From positions 1-19,959 of the forward strand of contig CAZNTU010000095.1 of the NCBI GenBank assembly GCA_964575975.1: DNA of 19,959 bases. Direction: 5' to 3'. Shown piece after piece: positions 1 through 7,521 of this stretch. The DNA is from G963674505 sp964575975. GTDB lineage: Bacteria; Desulfobacterota; Desulfobacteria; Desulfobacterales; SKZT01. A program made the translations under genes and the position numbers. The stretch's first letter is position 1; each line of letters begins with the position of its first letter. The notes beneath the pieces were generated by a model, which saw only the letters and a program-made list of their open reading frames with translations, was not told where the DNA came from and did not search any database.

Positions 1-397
1 TGCTTTTCCTCCTTCCGAATCGCCTTTTCCACCGAACGAAGCAATCCTTCGGTGTGTCGCCGGGAGAAGACGAACGGCGCGAACGCATTCTCCCTTTCCG
101 AAGGAATATCCTCGACTGGATTTCGGGACAGGATTCCCCTCCGGACCAGGAATCGGCAAAAGCTTCTCGAAGCGGACATTTTCATGTTCCGGGTCGAAGC
201 GCTCGTCCCGAGAGAGCGCCTGAACTCGAGAAAGAACGAAGGCGCGAGATCGCCGGGACCCGCCCGGCGCGCGGCCGCGTACCCGTCCAGCGAACGGAGA
301 AGGGACCTTTGGCTTCGGGAGAAGAAGCCTATGGAGCGGCGCCATTCGAGGTACTGCCCGGCAAAGGCGCAAGAGCGCTTTCGTATTGTTCAGCCAT
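1..397 (-). pseudogene. Second tyrosine recombinase, N-terminal part, frameshifted and cut by the window edge
   Basis: Read on the minus strand, an ATG at 397-395 overlaps the TGA (392-390) of the upstream recombinase in an ATGGCTGA arrangement. The frame runs about ten codons and then must shift by one base near 362-366 (a CCTTTG run) to enter a frame that stays open to position 1. The shifted frame reads GQYLEWRRSIGFFSRSQ, then LLRSLDGYAA, then RNMKMSASRSFCRFLVRRGI. This looks like the helical SAM-like core-binding domain of phage-type integrases, with the usual Y-rich helix and the 'FCRFLVRRG' helix before the catalytic domain. The catalytic domain lies beyond the window. Two overlapping recombinases in a row resemble recombinase-in-trio (RIT) elements; a third gene would be expected to the left. 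The single-base frameshift is either decay or a homopolymer sequencing error. Confidence 0.6.
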
Positions 398-1300
398 CGA
401 AAAGTCTCCGCATGGATTCGAGATCGACATGGATGTAGCGCCGCGTCGATCGAATCCTGTCGTGGCCCGTCATCTCCTTGACTTCGAGAATGTCGGCCCC
501 GGCCGCCGGCATGTTTTGAGCGTAGGTGTGCCTGAGCCAGTAGGCGGTGGCTTCGGGATTGACGGCCTTGAGCGCCGCAGTTGTCTCGGCGTCGGCTCTT
601 TGCACCGACAGCGGCGCATACGGCGCCGTCAAAGCCAGGAACAGATGTCTGTTTCGGCTGTCGGGTTTCGCACCTACTAATAGGCCGCGACGGCCTTGAC
701 GCCGGCCTCCGGCAGCGGCAGTTCGACGGGATTGTCGCATTTGCGCTTCGGAAGATCGAGCGCGCCCCGCTCGAAGGATATGTCGTCGAGCAGGACGGAG
801 CATATCTCCTTGGGCCGCAGTCCCAGGGAGAACGCCAAGTGGACCATGGCGGCTCTCCTCGACGATCTTTCGCCGTCGAAGGACAGGTTTTCGAACACCC
901 GCTCGATTTCGCCGGGCCTCGGGAATTTGGGGGGCTTTGCCCGCGCGAACTCCGTCGCTCCGACGATCGAACCGGCTATGTCCTTTTTCACGACGCGCAG
1001 CTCGAAGCGCAAGTATCTGAAAAAGTTTCCCGGGTGCGAACGGTTGCGGCGGCTCGCGCTCGAGGAGAATCGACGATTGCGCCCGGCCAGAAAGTCGTCG
1101 ACGTGCTCGATCCCGACTCGACCGAGGTCGAGTCCGCGCCTTTCAAGGCACGGACGAAAGGCGGACAGAAGTCGGCGGGCGTCGTCCGGACAGCCGTCGC
1201 CGACGCCTCTGGCGTTCTTGAAACGGGCCAGGCAGCTTTCGTAGGGTTCCGGAAGCTTCCGGACCGGTTTTTCGACCGGAGCGGCGACGACGCCTTTGCC
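390..1300 (-). pseudogene. Tyrosine recombinase/integrase, frameshifted and lacking a visible start
   Basis: The N-terminal half (about 1300 down to 680) carries a core-binding domain and the start of the catalytic domain, including SLGLRPKEI with the first catalytic Arg (about 818). It then hits TAG at ~680 after VKAVAAY. A one-base shift there restores the other half (LVGAKPDSRNRHLFLAL...), which has AYWLRHTYAQ (about 520-540; second catalytic Arg), EMTGHDRI (His) and TRRYIHVD with the nucleophile Tyr (about 430), ending at TGA 392-390. The residue that is often His two places before LRH is Tyr here. No ATG, GTG or TTG lies in frame near the expected N-terminus (about 1250-1340), and that end runs into an iron-sulfur gene remnant on the other strand. 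The gene is therefore probably dead, not just mis-sequenced. The upper boundary is approximate. Confidence 0.75.
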
Positions 1301-1402
1301 GAAAAGAAAGAAATCGTCCGGGAAGCCGGCCGCTGTTTCAGTTGCGGCCTTTGCGCGAAGGAATGCCCGTGCCATTACATCCAGATGACGCTGGAAAAAT
1401 AA
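1289..1402 (+). pseudogene. C-terminal remnant of an iron-sulfur oxidoreductase truncated at the mobile element edge
   Basis: The last ~38 codons on the plus strand read from DDAFAEKK through VREAGRCFSCGLC to AKECPCHYIQM and end at TAA 1400-1402. The cysteines at codons 1334, 1343, 1352 and 1364 form a complete C-x2-C-x2-C-x3-C-P motif for one [4Fe-4S] cluster. It is preceded by the 'EAxRC' sequence common in Fe-S segments of GltD-like flavoprotein oxidoreductases. Upstream of about 1289 the same frame is only the antisense shadow of the recombinase, so the 5' part of the gene is missing. A rho-independent terminator follows at 1479. The parent protein cannot be named from this fragment. The start coordinate is a guess at the junction. 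Confidence 0.55.
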
Positions 1403-1478
1403 CCGGGTGCGGCCGCCAGAACCGGGGCTTCGGGAAAATTCCGGTTCAGGCGGTCGCTTGATGGCGAATGACAGGAGA

Positions 1479-1508
1479 AGCGGAAGAACTTTCTTCCGCT
1501 TTTTTTTT
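1479..1508 (+). terminator. Rho-independent terminator of the truncated Fe-S gene
   Basis: Arms AGCGGAAG (1479-1486) and CTTCCGCT (1493-1500) pair perfectly around a 6-nt loop and are followed directly by eight T residues (1501-1508). It faces the plus strand, 77 bases after the Fe-S remnant stop codon, so it fits that gene's original 3' end. The next gene is convergent. Confidence 0.8.
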
Positions 1509-1529
1509 AAGACGCGAAAAATTCGGCCT

Positions 1530-2783
1530 TTATTTCCGCTTTTTTTTCGGAGGCTCGTAACCATCGGAAAGAGTTTTCATAAAAGCCACTATAGCGGCTT
1601 CTTCATCATCGGTCAGTTCAAGATCGCCCAATTCGTCCTCGTTCATGTTTTCCCAAACTTCGGGCACGATCATGCCGGCCGCGATCATGGCATCGCGCCT
1701 GTTGTAAAACGCGACCACTTCTTCAAGGCTCTTGAGCGATCCGTTGTGCATGTAGGACTTGGCGAAACCGGGCCCGGGACGCTTATCGACGTTGCGCAGG
1801 GTGGGCACTTTGTGCTTGCCGTAGTTTTCGTCCACGGCCGCCCACTTGTCAAGTCCTAAAGAAACGAACCAACTTTCCGGCAGAGTTTCAAGAAAGCCCG
1901 CCAGACCGGGATCTATCCATGAAGCGCCTTCCGGATTGATTGGATCGCCGTTGTCCAGATATACGGTATCCATATCGTAGAACGGATTCTCGGGGTTTTT
2001 CGGCACGCCGAGATTATCGTAGGTAAAATCCGTGAAATCGGGAGCCGGATGGCAGAGAGCGCATTTGGCTTTGTTTTCGAACAAATCCTTGCCAAGCAGT
2101 TCCTGTTCGGTAAGAACGGGCTCGACCTTTTCATGATAATCGAATTTCGAATCGTACGGACTGACCTCGTCCGAGCGCTCGAACGCGGCAATGGCCACGG
2201 CGAAATTCTTGTAGGCGACCAGATGGTCGTCGTCGGTGTCGATCAAACCGCAATCTATCGGAACTCCGAAAGCCTTTTCGTAGAGAGGGGCGTATTTGGT
2301 ATCCGCGACGATCATGCAGACTTCGTACTCGCTTGACAGGTTCTGCTCGACGGGATTCAAAAAAGGACCCATGGCCTGGTCGGCGAGGGGGTCTCCGGTT
2401 ACCCAACCGGTGGCGCGTCCGTCCCAGAACATGCCGCCGACGAAGAGTTCTTCTCCTTTATCATAGTAGAAGATCGGACTCTCGCCCGCATACGATGCCG
2501 TGGGCGGACGACGGTTGCCGGCACGTTTATGCACGGCGCCGGGATATACCGCTGCGGCTTTGTTGATTCCCGGAATCGGACCGGCGAATCCGGATCTTCC
2601 TTCATGGCACGCTGCGCAAGACTGATTCGAGGGGTTCGAAAGCGAACGATCAAAATAAAGCTCCTTCCCGAATTTTTCTAAAATTTTTTCCTTTTCGGTA
2701 TTATCCATCTGTGCGATTGCGGGCAAGGCAATCGTAAAGGCCAATACCGCAAAAACCGCGAACTTGCCAACATTTTTGTTCAT
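1530..2783 (-). CDS. Di-heme cytochrome c peroxidase / MauG family protein, exported
   Basis: This 417-residue protein starts with a Sec signal peptide (basic MNKNVGK, hydrophobic core, AIA cleavage site near residue 24), so it should act in the periplasm. Two c-type heme sites are visible: C56-x2-C59-H60 (SCAACH) and C241-x2-C244-H245 (CALCH). Family landmarks include FWDGRATG (119-126), LNPVEQNLS (142-150), KVPTLRNV and MHNGSLKSLEEVVAFYN near the C-terminus. Members reduce H2O2 or oxidise substrates using electrons from small cytochromes; peroxide detoxification is the likeliest role in an anaerobe. An AAAGGGG ribosome site sits 8 nt before the ATG. The gene stands alone, convergent with the truncated Fe-S gene. 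The C-terminus ends in a lysine-rich tail (PPKKKRK). Confidence 0.9.
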   Translation of the reverse strand: MNKNVGKFAVFAVLAFTIALPAIAQMDNTEKEKILEKFGKELYFDRSLSNPSNQSCAACHEGRSGFAGPIPGINKAAAVYPGAVHKRAGNRRPPTASYAGESPIFYYDKGEELFVGGMFWDGRATGWVTGDPLADQAMGPFLNPVEQNLSSEYEVCMIVADTKYAPLYEKAFGVPIDCGLIDTDDDHLVAYKNFAVAIAAFERSDEVSPYDSKFDYHEKVEPVLTEQELLGKDLFENKAKCALCHPAPDFTDFTYDNLGVPKNPENPFYDMDTVYLDNGDPINPEGASWIDPGLAGFLETLPESWFVSLGLDKWAAVDENYGKHKVPTLRNVDKRPGPGFAKSYMHNGSLKSLEEVVAFYNRRDAMIAAGMIVPEVWENMNEDELGDLELTDDEEAAIVAFMKTLSDGYEPPKKKRK

Positions 2784-3312
2784 TATCTTTGCCCCTTTCT
2801 TAAACGGTTAAAACGATACATGTTAACTTCTGCATTCTACCGTTACTATACAGCAGACAGTCCTTTGCCGACCTTCTTTCCGTACCACCTCCTTCCCCGG
2901 CGAATTTCCGCCGACGAGAAAGTAATTTCGGTTCATCGCGGATTTGTGGGGAGCGGCAAAGGTAGCCAGGGCTTCCAGCTCCGGTCTCATATCGAGAATA
3001 CGCCGCCGCTTGGAAGCCAAGGCAATCCACACCAGGATGGTCTGGTTACCTTCGACGCGCCTTTTCCCGCAAATCGGCGACGAGCCGAAATTTCATTTTA
3101 AAGAGGAATAATTTATCTATTTAAACAATCTGTCTATTTTATATTTGGGTATTAGTAAATAAGGAAATTCCTGAACTTTGAGGTGTCTATTCTTGATTTC
3201 GGTAAAAATTGTGGGTATCGGCGCTGTCGCCGGGAAGAAACGAACAAGTATCCCATACGGAAAACAGCCGAGCCCGCTCATGGAATACAGCGGCATGCGG
3301 TATAATTTGCGC

Positions 3313-3350
3313 AAAAAAAAGACGCCGCCTTCAGAAGGCGGCGTCTTTTT
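3313..3350. terminator. Bidirectional rho-independent terminator
   Basis: The stem arms 3321-3331 (GACGCCGCCTT) and 3335-3345 (AAGGCGGCGTC) are perfectly complementary around a 3-nt loop. On the plus strand the stem is followed by five T; on the minus strand by eight T (A-run 3313-3320). The longer U-tract faces the minus strand, so it most likely ends the GAF gene transcript read from 4090 downward. Confidence 0.85.
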
Positions 3351-3361
3351 CGATTTCGGGT

Positions 3362-3491
3362 TTGGTTCCAATTTCGTCCAGAACGTTTGTGGTCGCGGCT
3401 TTGGCTTTAACCGTTCGAGGAAGGCGTACGGCTAAAGCCAAAGCCGCGACCACAAACGCACGGATCTCCCAACGACCAACAATGGAACCAA
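3362..3491. repeat. Nested inverted repeat, 30-bp arms inside 9-bp arms
   Basis: The arms 3384-3413 and 3429-3458 are reverse complements over 30 bases with one mismatch (position 3410), separated by 15 bases. Outside them, TTGGTTCCA (3362-3370) and TGGAACCAA (3483-3491) form a second pair with unequal internal loops. The right outer arm ends 11 bases before the GAF stop codon. It has no T-run of its own and a terminator already lies next to it, so a simple terminator role is unlikely. A REP-like or MITE-like palindromic element is possible. No flanking target duplication was seen. Confidence 0.7.
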
Positions 3492-3502
3492 GCCCCGTGT
3501 TT

Positions 3503-4090
3503 TCATCCGTCCAGCCCTCCCCCGCCGGTCATGGCGTCGAACCAGTCGGTGAGTTCCGCGACTTCCTTTTTGTGGTCTTTCAGAACCTTTTCCATGTACC
3601 TGGCGTTTTCGATGGCGATGCCTCCCTGCTCCGCCAGGGCGGAGATGAACTCCACCTCGCGGTAGGTGAACTCGCGGGGTTCGGCCCCGTAGAGCCTGAG
3701 CACGCCGATGACGTTGTCCCGGAACATGATGGGAACGGACAGGATGGAGCCGATGCCCTCCTTTCTGCATGCTTCGGGATACTGAAGACGGGAATCCTGC
3801 TGCGTGTCGGGGACCACCACGGGCCTTTTGTCGGTTATCGCCCCGGGCATGCTCTTGTCCGCCGCGACCGGTCCCTTGTCCAAGTATTCCTTGCTCAGGT
3901 TGCGGTTGGCGATGAGTTGAAGGCGGTTTTTCTTGGTGTCCAGGAGGCTGATGGCGCCGGCCTTCAGGCCCAAGGAATCCACGGCGTGCTTCAAAATCAG
4001 GTCAAGGACTTCCTTGAGATTGAGGGTGGAGCTGATTGCCTTGCTGATGCTCACAAAGGCGGAAAAATAATCCTGTTCCCTGGCTTGCAT
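3503..4090 (-). CDS. GAF-domain sensor protein, stand-alone
   Basis: This 195-residue protein is almost entirely one GAF domain (about residues 12-160), with typical features: ISSTLNLKEVLDLILKHAVD, then AGAISLLD, the central SMPGAITDKRPVVVPD segment, GIGSILSVPIMFRDNVIGVL, and a closing helix EFISALAEQGGIAIENARYM. A short charged helix follows. There is no kinase, cyclase or DNA-binding domain, so it probably senses a small ligand or redox state and acts through a partner, or is a member of the single-domain GAF proteins often seen in Deltaproteobacteria-like genomes. The start chosen is ATG at 4090 because AGGAG lies 8 nt upstream; a GTG three codons earlier would overlap that ribosome site. 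It is probably transcribed alone, since a hairpin and ~270 bases separate it from the operon upstream. Confidence 0.85.
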   Translation of the reverse strand: MQAREQDYFSAFVSISKAISSTLNLKEVLDLILKHAVDSLGLKAGAISLLDTKKNRLQLIANRNLSKEYLDKGPVAADKSMPGAITDKRPVVVPDTQQDSRLQYPEACRKEGIGSILSVPIMFRDNVIGVLRLYGAEPREFTYREVEFISALAEQGGIAIENARYMEKVLKDHKKEVAELTDWFDAMTGGGGLDG

Positions 4091-4310
4091 GTTTTTCACT
4101 CCTTTTTTTAGAGGTTAAAAACGGCCTTGAAAAACGCCAATATGAACACGCCCGGCCCCGCGAACCGGCTCGGGCGAGGATTATGTACAAGAATTGCAGA
4201 AAGTCGGTTATGTGTCAAGAAAACGGTGGCGCCGATTCAAAAAACAGTACGCAGAAAAAGGGGGAGTTCGCGGCGACAGCCGTTTTCGCCCCCTATTGGA
4301 AACAGAAAGC

Positions 4311-4340
4311 ACCTCCGGGGTTCCGAAAAAACCCGGAGGT
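4311..4340 (-). terminator. Hairpin after the rubrerythrin gene, probable end of the por operon
   Basis: Arms ACCTCCGGG (4311-4319) and CCCGGAGGT (4332-4340) pair perfectly around a 12-nt loop, 21 bases past the stop of the rubrerythrin-like gene. There is no clean U-tract on the minus strand, so termination may be partial or the hairpin may stabilise the 3' end. The rest of the 4091-4360 gap shows no gene. Confidence 0.45.
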
Positions 4341-4360
4341 CCCGGAAAAACCGTTTGCGA

Positions 4361-4891
4361 TCAGGCGCCGTCCAGGGTATGGCCTTCGTGCAGCCGATAC
4401 CATCCCTCGGGATCCTTGAAGAATTCGTACGTGTCCTCCAAGGAGAGGCGGTGTTCCCTCTCCATGGACGCCAAGAGTCCGAAGAACTCCTTTTCCCGGG
4501 GATTGTTCGCGCTCTCCCCCATTTTCTTGTAGAACGCCTCGCCTTTCGTCTCGAAGTCGATGGCGATCTTCACGGCCTCCATGTCGTTCTCGTCGGACGT
4601 CTTCTCCGCGTCCACGTCCTCCACCACTTTCTTCAAAACGTCCTTGACCACCGTGTTCTTCACCTTCAACGGAATGGTCTCGGGCCACCTGCCCTCCTTT
4701 TCCAGGGCCTTGTGCAGTTCGAGAAGCCGGTCGTAATGCTCGTCCTCGTCGGACGCGATGGTCTCGAACATGGCCTTGCCCAGGGAATTTTTGGTGCGGG
4801 CGGCGTGTTTCAAATAAAATTCCTTCTCCCGCCGTTCGTTGTTCAAAGCGGTTTCCAGGGCCTTTATCCGTTCCTGGGTGTTTTCATCCAT
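4361..4891 (-). CDS. Rubrerythrin-like diiron protein without rubredoxin domain
   Basis: This 176-residue protein has the two-helix-pair repeat of the ferritin-like/rubrerythrin family. The first pair has NNERREKEFYLKHA (E19, E22, Y26) and DEDEHYDRL (E48-x2-H51). The second has FETKGEAFYKKM (E113, Y120) and MEREHRLSLED (E143-x2-H146). These supply the carboxylate and histidine ligands for a diiron centre. Family members reduce peroxide or protect from oxygen. The usual C-terminal rubredoxin domain is missing (no Cys in the protein at all), so electrons must come from a partner. It starts 39 bases after the HoxU-like gene on the same strand and is probably the last gene of the por operon. A role protecting the oxygen-sensitive Fe-S enzymes is inferred from this position. 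Confidence 0.87.
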   Translation of the reverse strand: MDENTQERIKALETALNNERREKEFYLKHAARTKNSLGKAMFETIASDEDEHYDRLLELHKALEKEGRWPETIPLKVKNTVVKDVLKKVVEDVDAEKTSDENDMEAVKIAIDFETKGEAFYKKMGESANNPREKEFFGLLASMEREHRLSLEDTYEFFKDPEGWYRLHEGHTLDGA

Positions 4892-4930
4892 AACAGTCCC
4901 CCTTTCCTTTCGGCGCCGATCGCGCGTCGC

Positions 4931-5635
4931 CTACCGGCAATGGACGCATTTGGTGAATTGGTCCGCGGGCAGGTTGTATTTCTCCTTGAAAAACTCCAGT
5001 TGTTTTATCGGGGCGAAATACCGTCCGCAGGACTCGCACTTTTGCAAGGGAAATTCGGTGTTCCAGATGGTCCGGACGCCGTCCTTCTCCTTCATGGGGA
5101 TCACGTCGACCGGGCACACGTAGTGGCACGAGCCGCAGGCGATGCAGTCCGGCGGGGCCTCCTCGAAGGGAGTCGCCACTCGCTTGCCGACGCCGCGCCC
5201 CTGGTAGCCGATGGCCGCGACTCCCACGACCTCCTTGCAGGTGCGAACGCACTGCCCGCAAAGGATGCATCCTTTGACATTGGGCTCGAACCGGCTTTTC
5301 GCCACGCCGAGGTTCTCGGCGATCTTCAGCAGGGCGGGATGCCTGGGATTTCTGGCCAACAGAAGCTCGATCACGAGTTTCCGCACGTTCACGACCCGCT
5401 CCGACCGGGTATCGACCTGCAACCCCTCGGCGACCTCGTAGATGCAGGAGGCCACGATGCGGGTTCTTTTTCCGTGCTTGATCTCCACGACGCAAAGTCT
5501 GCAAGCCCCGTAGGGTAAAAGTTCGTCGTTTCCGCAAAGCTGCGGGATCGGAATATTGGCTGTACGGGCCGCCTTAAGAATCGTGGTTCCCTCCGGCGCC
5601 TGGATTTCCCGACCGTCTATCGTCAGTGTTACCAT
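4931..5635 (-). CDS. HoxU / NuoG-N-terminal-like Fe-S electron transfer subunit
   Basis: This 234-residue protein begins with a plant-type [2Fe-2S] domain (ligands C34, C45, C48, C64), followed by a two-cluster ferredoxin domain: C123, C126, C129, C133 and C164, C167, C170, C174-P. Homologous regions form the N-terminus of NuoG, of HydA in multimeric [FeFe] hydrogenases, and the HoxU subunit. Two things are unusual. The His-Cys3 [4Fe-4S] site normally between these domains is absent: around H99 there are no cysteines. An extra C-terminal segment carries C200-x2-C203 and C230-x2-C233, which could bind zinc or another cluster. There is no H-cluster or molybdopterin domain, so this subunit only carries electrons. 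It sits 23 bases after the NuoF-like gene and probably joins that module to a catalytic partner, here most likely the POR. Confidence 0.88.
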   Translation of the reverse strand: MVTLTIDGREIQAPEGTTILKAARTANIPIPQLCGNDELLPYGACRLCVVEIKHGKRTRIVASCIYEVAEGLQVDTRSERVVNVRKLVIELLLARNPRHPALLKIAENLGVAKSRFEPNVKGCILCGQCVRTCKEVVGVAAIGYQGRGVGKRVATPFEEAPPDCIACGSCHYVCPVDVIPMKEKDGVRTIWNTEFPLQKCESCGRYFAPIKQLEFFKEKYNLPADQFTKCVHCR

Positions 5636-5658
5636 TTTACACTCCGTTGGATTGATGA

Positions 5659-7521
5659 TTACTTGATTTTAATCGCATCGAACTTGCAAACTTCGGCGCA
5701 GGCGCCGCACTTGATGCAGGTCTCCGGATCGATCCGGTGGACTTCCTTTTTCTCTCCCGTCGCGGCGCCGGCCGGGCAAATTCTGGCGCACGCGTGGCAG
5801 CCCGTGCAGGTTTCCGGATCGACGTTGAAAGTGATCAGGGCCTTGCACACGCCCGCCGGACACCTCTTCTCCTTGATATGGGCGAGATACTCGTCCCGGA
5901 AATACCGCAGCGTGGTGATCACCGGGTTCGGGGCGGAGCCGCCCAGCGCGCACAGGGAGCCGTCGATGATCGCCTGACCCATCCAGTCGAGCGTGTCCAA
6001 ATCCTCTTCCTTGCCCTCCCCGGCGGTGATCCGGTCCAGGATTTTCTTCATCTGGAAGATTCCCTCCCGGCACGGAGTGCATTTCCCGCAGGATTCCTCC
6101 TCGAGGAACCCCAGGAAATATTTGGCCACGTCCACCATGCAGTTGTTCTCGTCCATGACGATCATGCCGCCGGAGCCCATCATGGAGCCCAGCTTGGCCA
6201 GTTCGTCGTAGTCGACCGGGGTGTCCAGGTGCTCGGCGGGAATGCATCCCCCGGAGGGACCGCCGGTCTGCACCGCCTTGAACTTCTTGCCTTTGGGAAT
6301 GCCGCCGCCGATGTCGTAGACGATGTCCCGAAGGGTCACGCCCATGGGAACCTCCACGAGACCGGTGTTGTTGATCTTTCCCACCAGAGAGAAGATCTTG
6401 GTGCCCTTGCTCCCTTCCGTCCCGATCTCGGAATACCACTTGGCTCCGTTGTTGACGATCAAAGGCACGTTGGCCCACGTCTCCACGTTGTTCAAGTTGG
6501 TGGGCTTGTCCCAAAGGCCCTTGTCCGTGGCGTGGACGTACTTGGCCCGGGGCACGCCGCTTCTTCCCTCGATGGAGGCGAAAAGGGCCGATGACTCGCC
6601 GCAGACGAACGCGCCGCCGCCCCGCATGATGCGAATGTCGAAGCCGAAGCCGGTCCCCAGGATGTTTTCCCCCAAAAGCCCCATATCCTTGGCCGCGCCG
6701 ATGGCGATGGTGGCGTTGGTGACCGCGGTGGGATATTCGTTCCTGACGTAGATGTACCCCTCGCTGGAGCCGATGGCGTAGGCGCCGATGATCATGCCCT
6801 CCAGCACGCTGTGCGGGTTTCCTTCCAGGAGCGCGCGGTCCATGAACGCTCCGGGGTCGCCCTCGTCCGCGTTGCAGATGACGTACTTGGGATTGCCCTC
6901 GGCTTTTCGGGTGGAATGCCACTTCCATCCCGCAGGAAATCCGCCGCCGCCGCGTCCGCGAAGATTCGCGTCGATCACCTCCTGGACCACCTCGTCGGGC
7001 TTCATGCCGGTCAAAGCCTTGACCAGGGCCGAGTAGCCGCCCAGGGCGATGTAGTCCTCGATGCTCCTGGAATCGATGCGGATGTTGTTGCCCAGCAGGA
7101 ACCGTCGCTGCTTCTTGTAGAACGGGATGTCGGACTCCCTGGCGATGCTTTCCTTCGTGTCCGGAGCCTTGTAAACAAGCCGTTCGACGACCTCGCCGTT
7201 GGCGACGGTCTTGGAGACGATCTCGGGGACGTCCTCGGGCTTCACCCCGAGGTAGCATATCTCCTGGGGATAGATCACCACGATGGGCCCTCTCTCGCAG
7301 AAACCCGGACAGCCCGTCTCCTTGATCGAGCCCACGTCGACCTTGGAAGCCAGTCCCTGGGACTCGATCTCCTCCTTCAGGGCGGCCATGATCTTGCACG
7401 CTCCCAACGCCAGACAACCGGCGCCGGAGCACACGGAGACCACCGTCTTCGACGGGTCTCTCTGCGCCTGAATCTCTTTTCTGAACTGTTCCAGTTCTTC
7501 GGGGGATTTAATCTTCTTCAT
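5659..7521 (-). CDS. nuoF: NuoF/HydB-like NADH-binding flavoprotein subunit with extra ferredoxin domains
   Basis: This 620-residue protein has an N-terminal thioredoxin-like [2Fe-2S] domain (C31, C36, C71, C75), then the FMN/NADH-binding NuoF core with the glycine-rich GRGGGGFPAG (189-198), then the [4Fe-4S] site ESCGKCTPC with C478, C481, C484 and C524. The C-terminus adds RCPAGVC (C554, C559) and a two-cluster ferredoxin (C572, C575, C578, C582 and C602, C605, C608, C612). This domain order matches HydB of multimeric NAD-linked and electron-bifurcating [FeFe] hydrogenases more closely than complex I NuoF, which lacks both ends. It should exchange electrons between NADH and the Fe-S chain via FMN. 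The gene overlaps the 3' end of the NuoE-like gene by 14 bases, implying coupled translation. 'nuoF' is the family name; it is not part of a complex I operon. Confidence 0.93.
   Translation of the reverse strand: MKKIKSPEELEQFRKEIQAQRDPSKTVVSVCSGAGCLALGACKIMAALKEEIESQGLASKVDVGSIKETGCPGFCERGPIVVIYPQEICYLGVKPEDVPEIVSKTVANGEVVERLVYKAPDTKESIARESDIPFYKKQRRFLLGNNIRIDSRSIEDYIALGGYSALVKALTGMKPDEVVQEVIDANLRGRGGGGFPAGWKWHSTRKAEGNPKYVICNADEGDPGAFMDRALLEGNPHSVLEGMIIGAYAIGSSEGYIYVRNEYPTAVTNATIAIGAAKDMGLLGENILGTGFGFDIRIMRGGGAFVCGESSALFASIEGRSGVPRAKYVHATDKGLWDKPTNLNNVETWANVPLIVNNGAKWYSEIGTEGSKGTKIFSLVGKINNTGLVEVPMGVTLRDIVYDIGGGIPKGKKFKAVQTGGPSGGCIPAEHLDTPVDYDELAKLGSMMGSGGMIVMDENNCMVDVAKYFLGFLEEESCGKCTPCREGIFQMKKILDRITAGEGKEEDLDTLDWMGQAIIDGSLCALGGSAPNPVITTLRYFRDEYLAHIKEKRCPAGVCKALITFNVDPETCTGCHACARICPAGAATGEKKEVHRIDPETCIKCGACAEVCKFDAIKIK

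Larger units (their letters stand above)
2784..3502. other. Non-coding interval upstream of the peroxidase and downstream of the GAF gene
   Basis: About 720 bases contain no gene I can support. Short open frames around 2820-3100 exist on both strands but lack ribosome sites, domain signatures and consistent composition. The part from about 3100 to 3210 is clearly AT-rich compared with its surroundings. The interval then holds a strong bidirectional terminator (3313-3350) and a nested inverted repeat (3362-3491). The peroxidase promoter should lie just upstream of 2783; a TATAGT hexamer occurs on the minus strand near 2845, but no convincing -35 element was found. Confidence 0.6.

Noticed and set aside
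1530..1560. A PKKKRK sequence at the end of the peroxidase resembling a nuclear localisation signal
   Set aside because: The protein is a bacterial exported cytochrome; the lysine-rich tail is a coincidence or a surface-interaction feature.
2820..3101. Small overlapping open frames on both strands upstream of the peroxidase
   Set aside because: They lack ribosome sites and recognisable motifs, and neither strand is favoured. A degenerate gene is possible but not supportable.
4127..5518. A 463-codon plus-strand frame over the rubrerythrin and HoxU-like genes
   Set aside because: The minus-strand genes here have complete metal-binding motifs and ribosome sites; the plus frame is their shadow.
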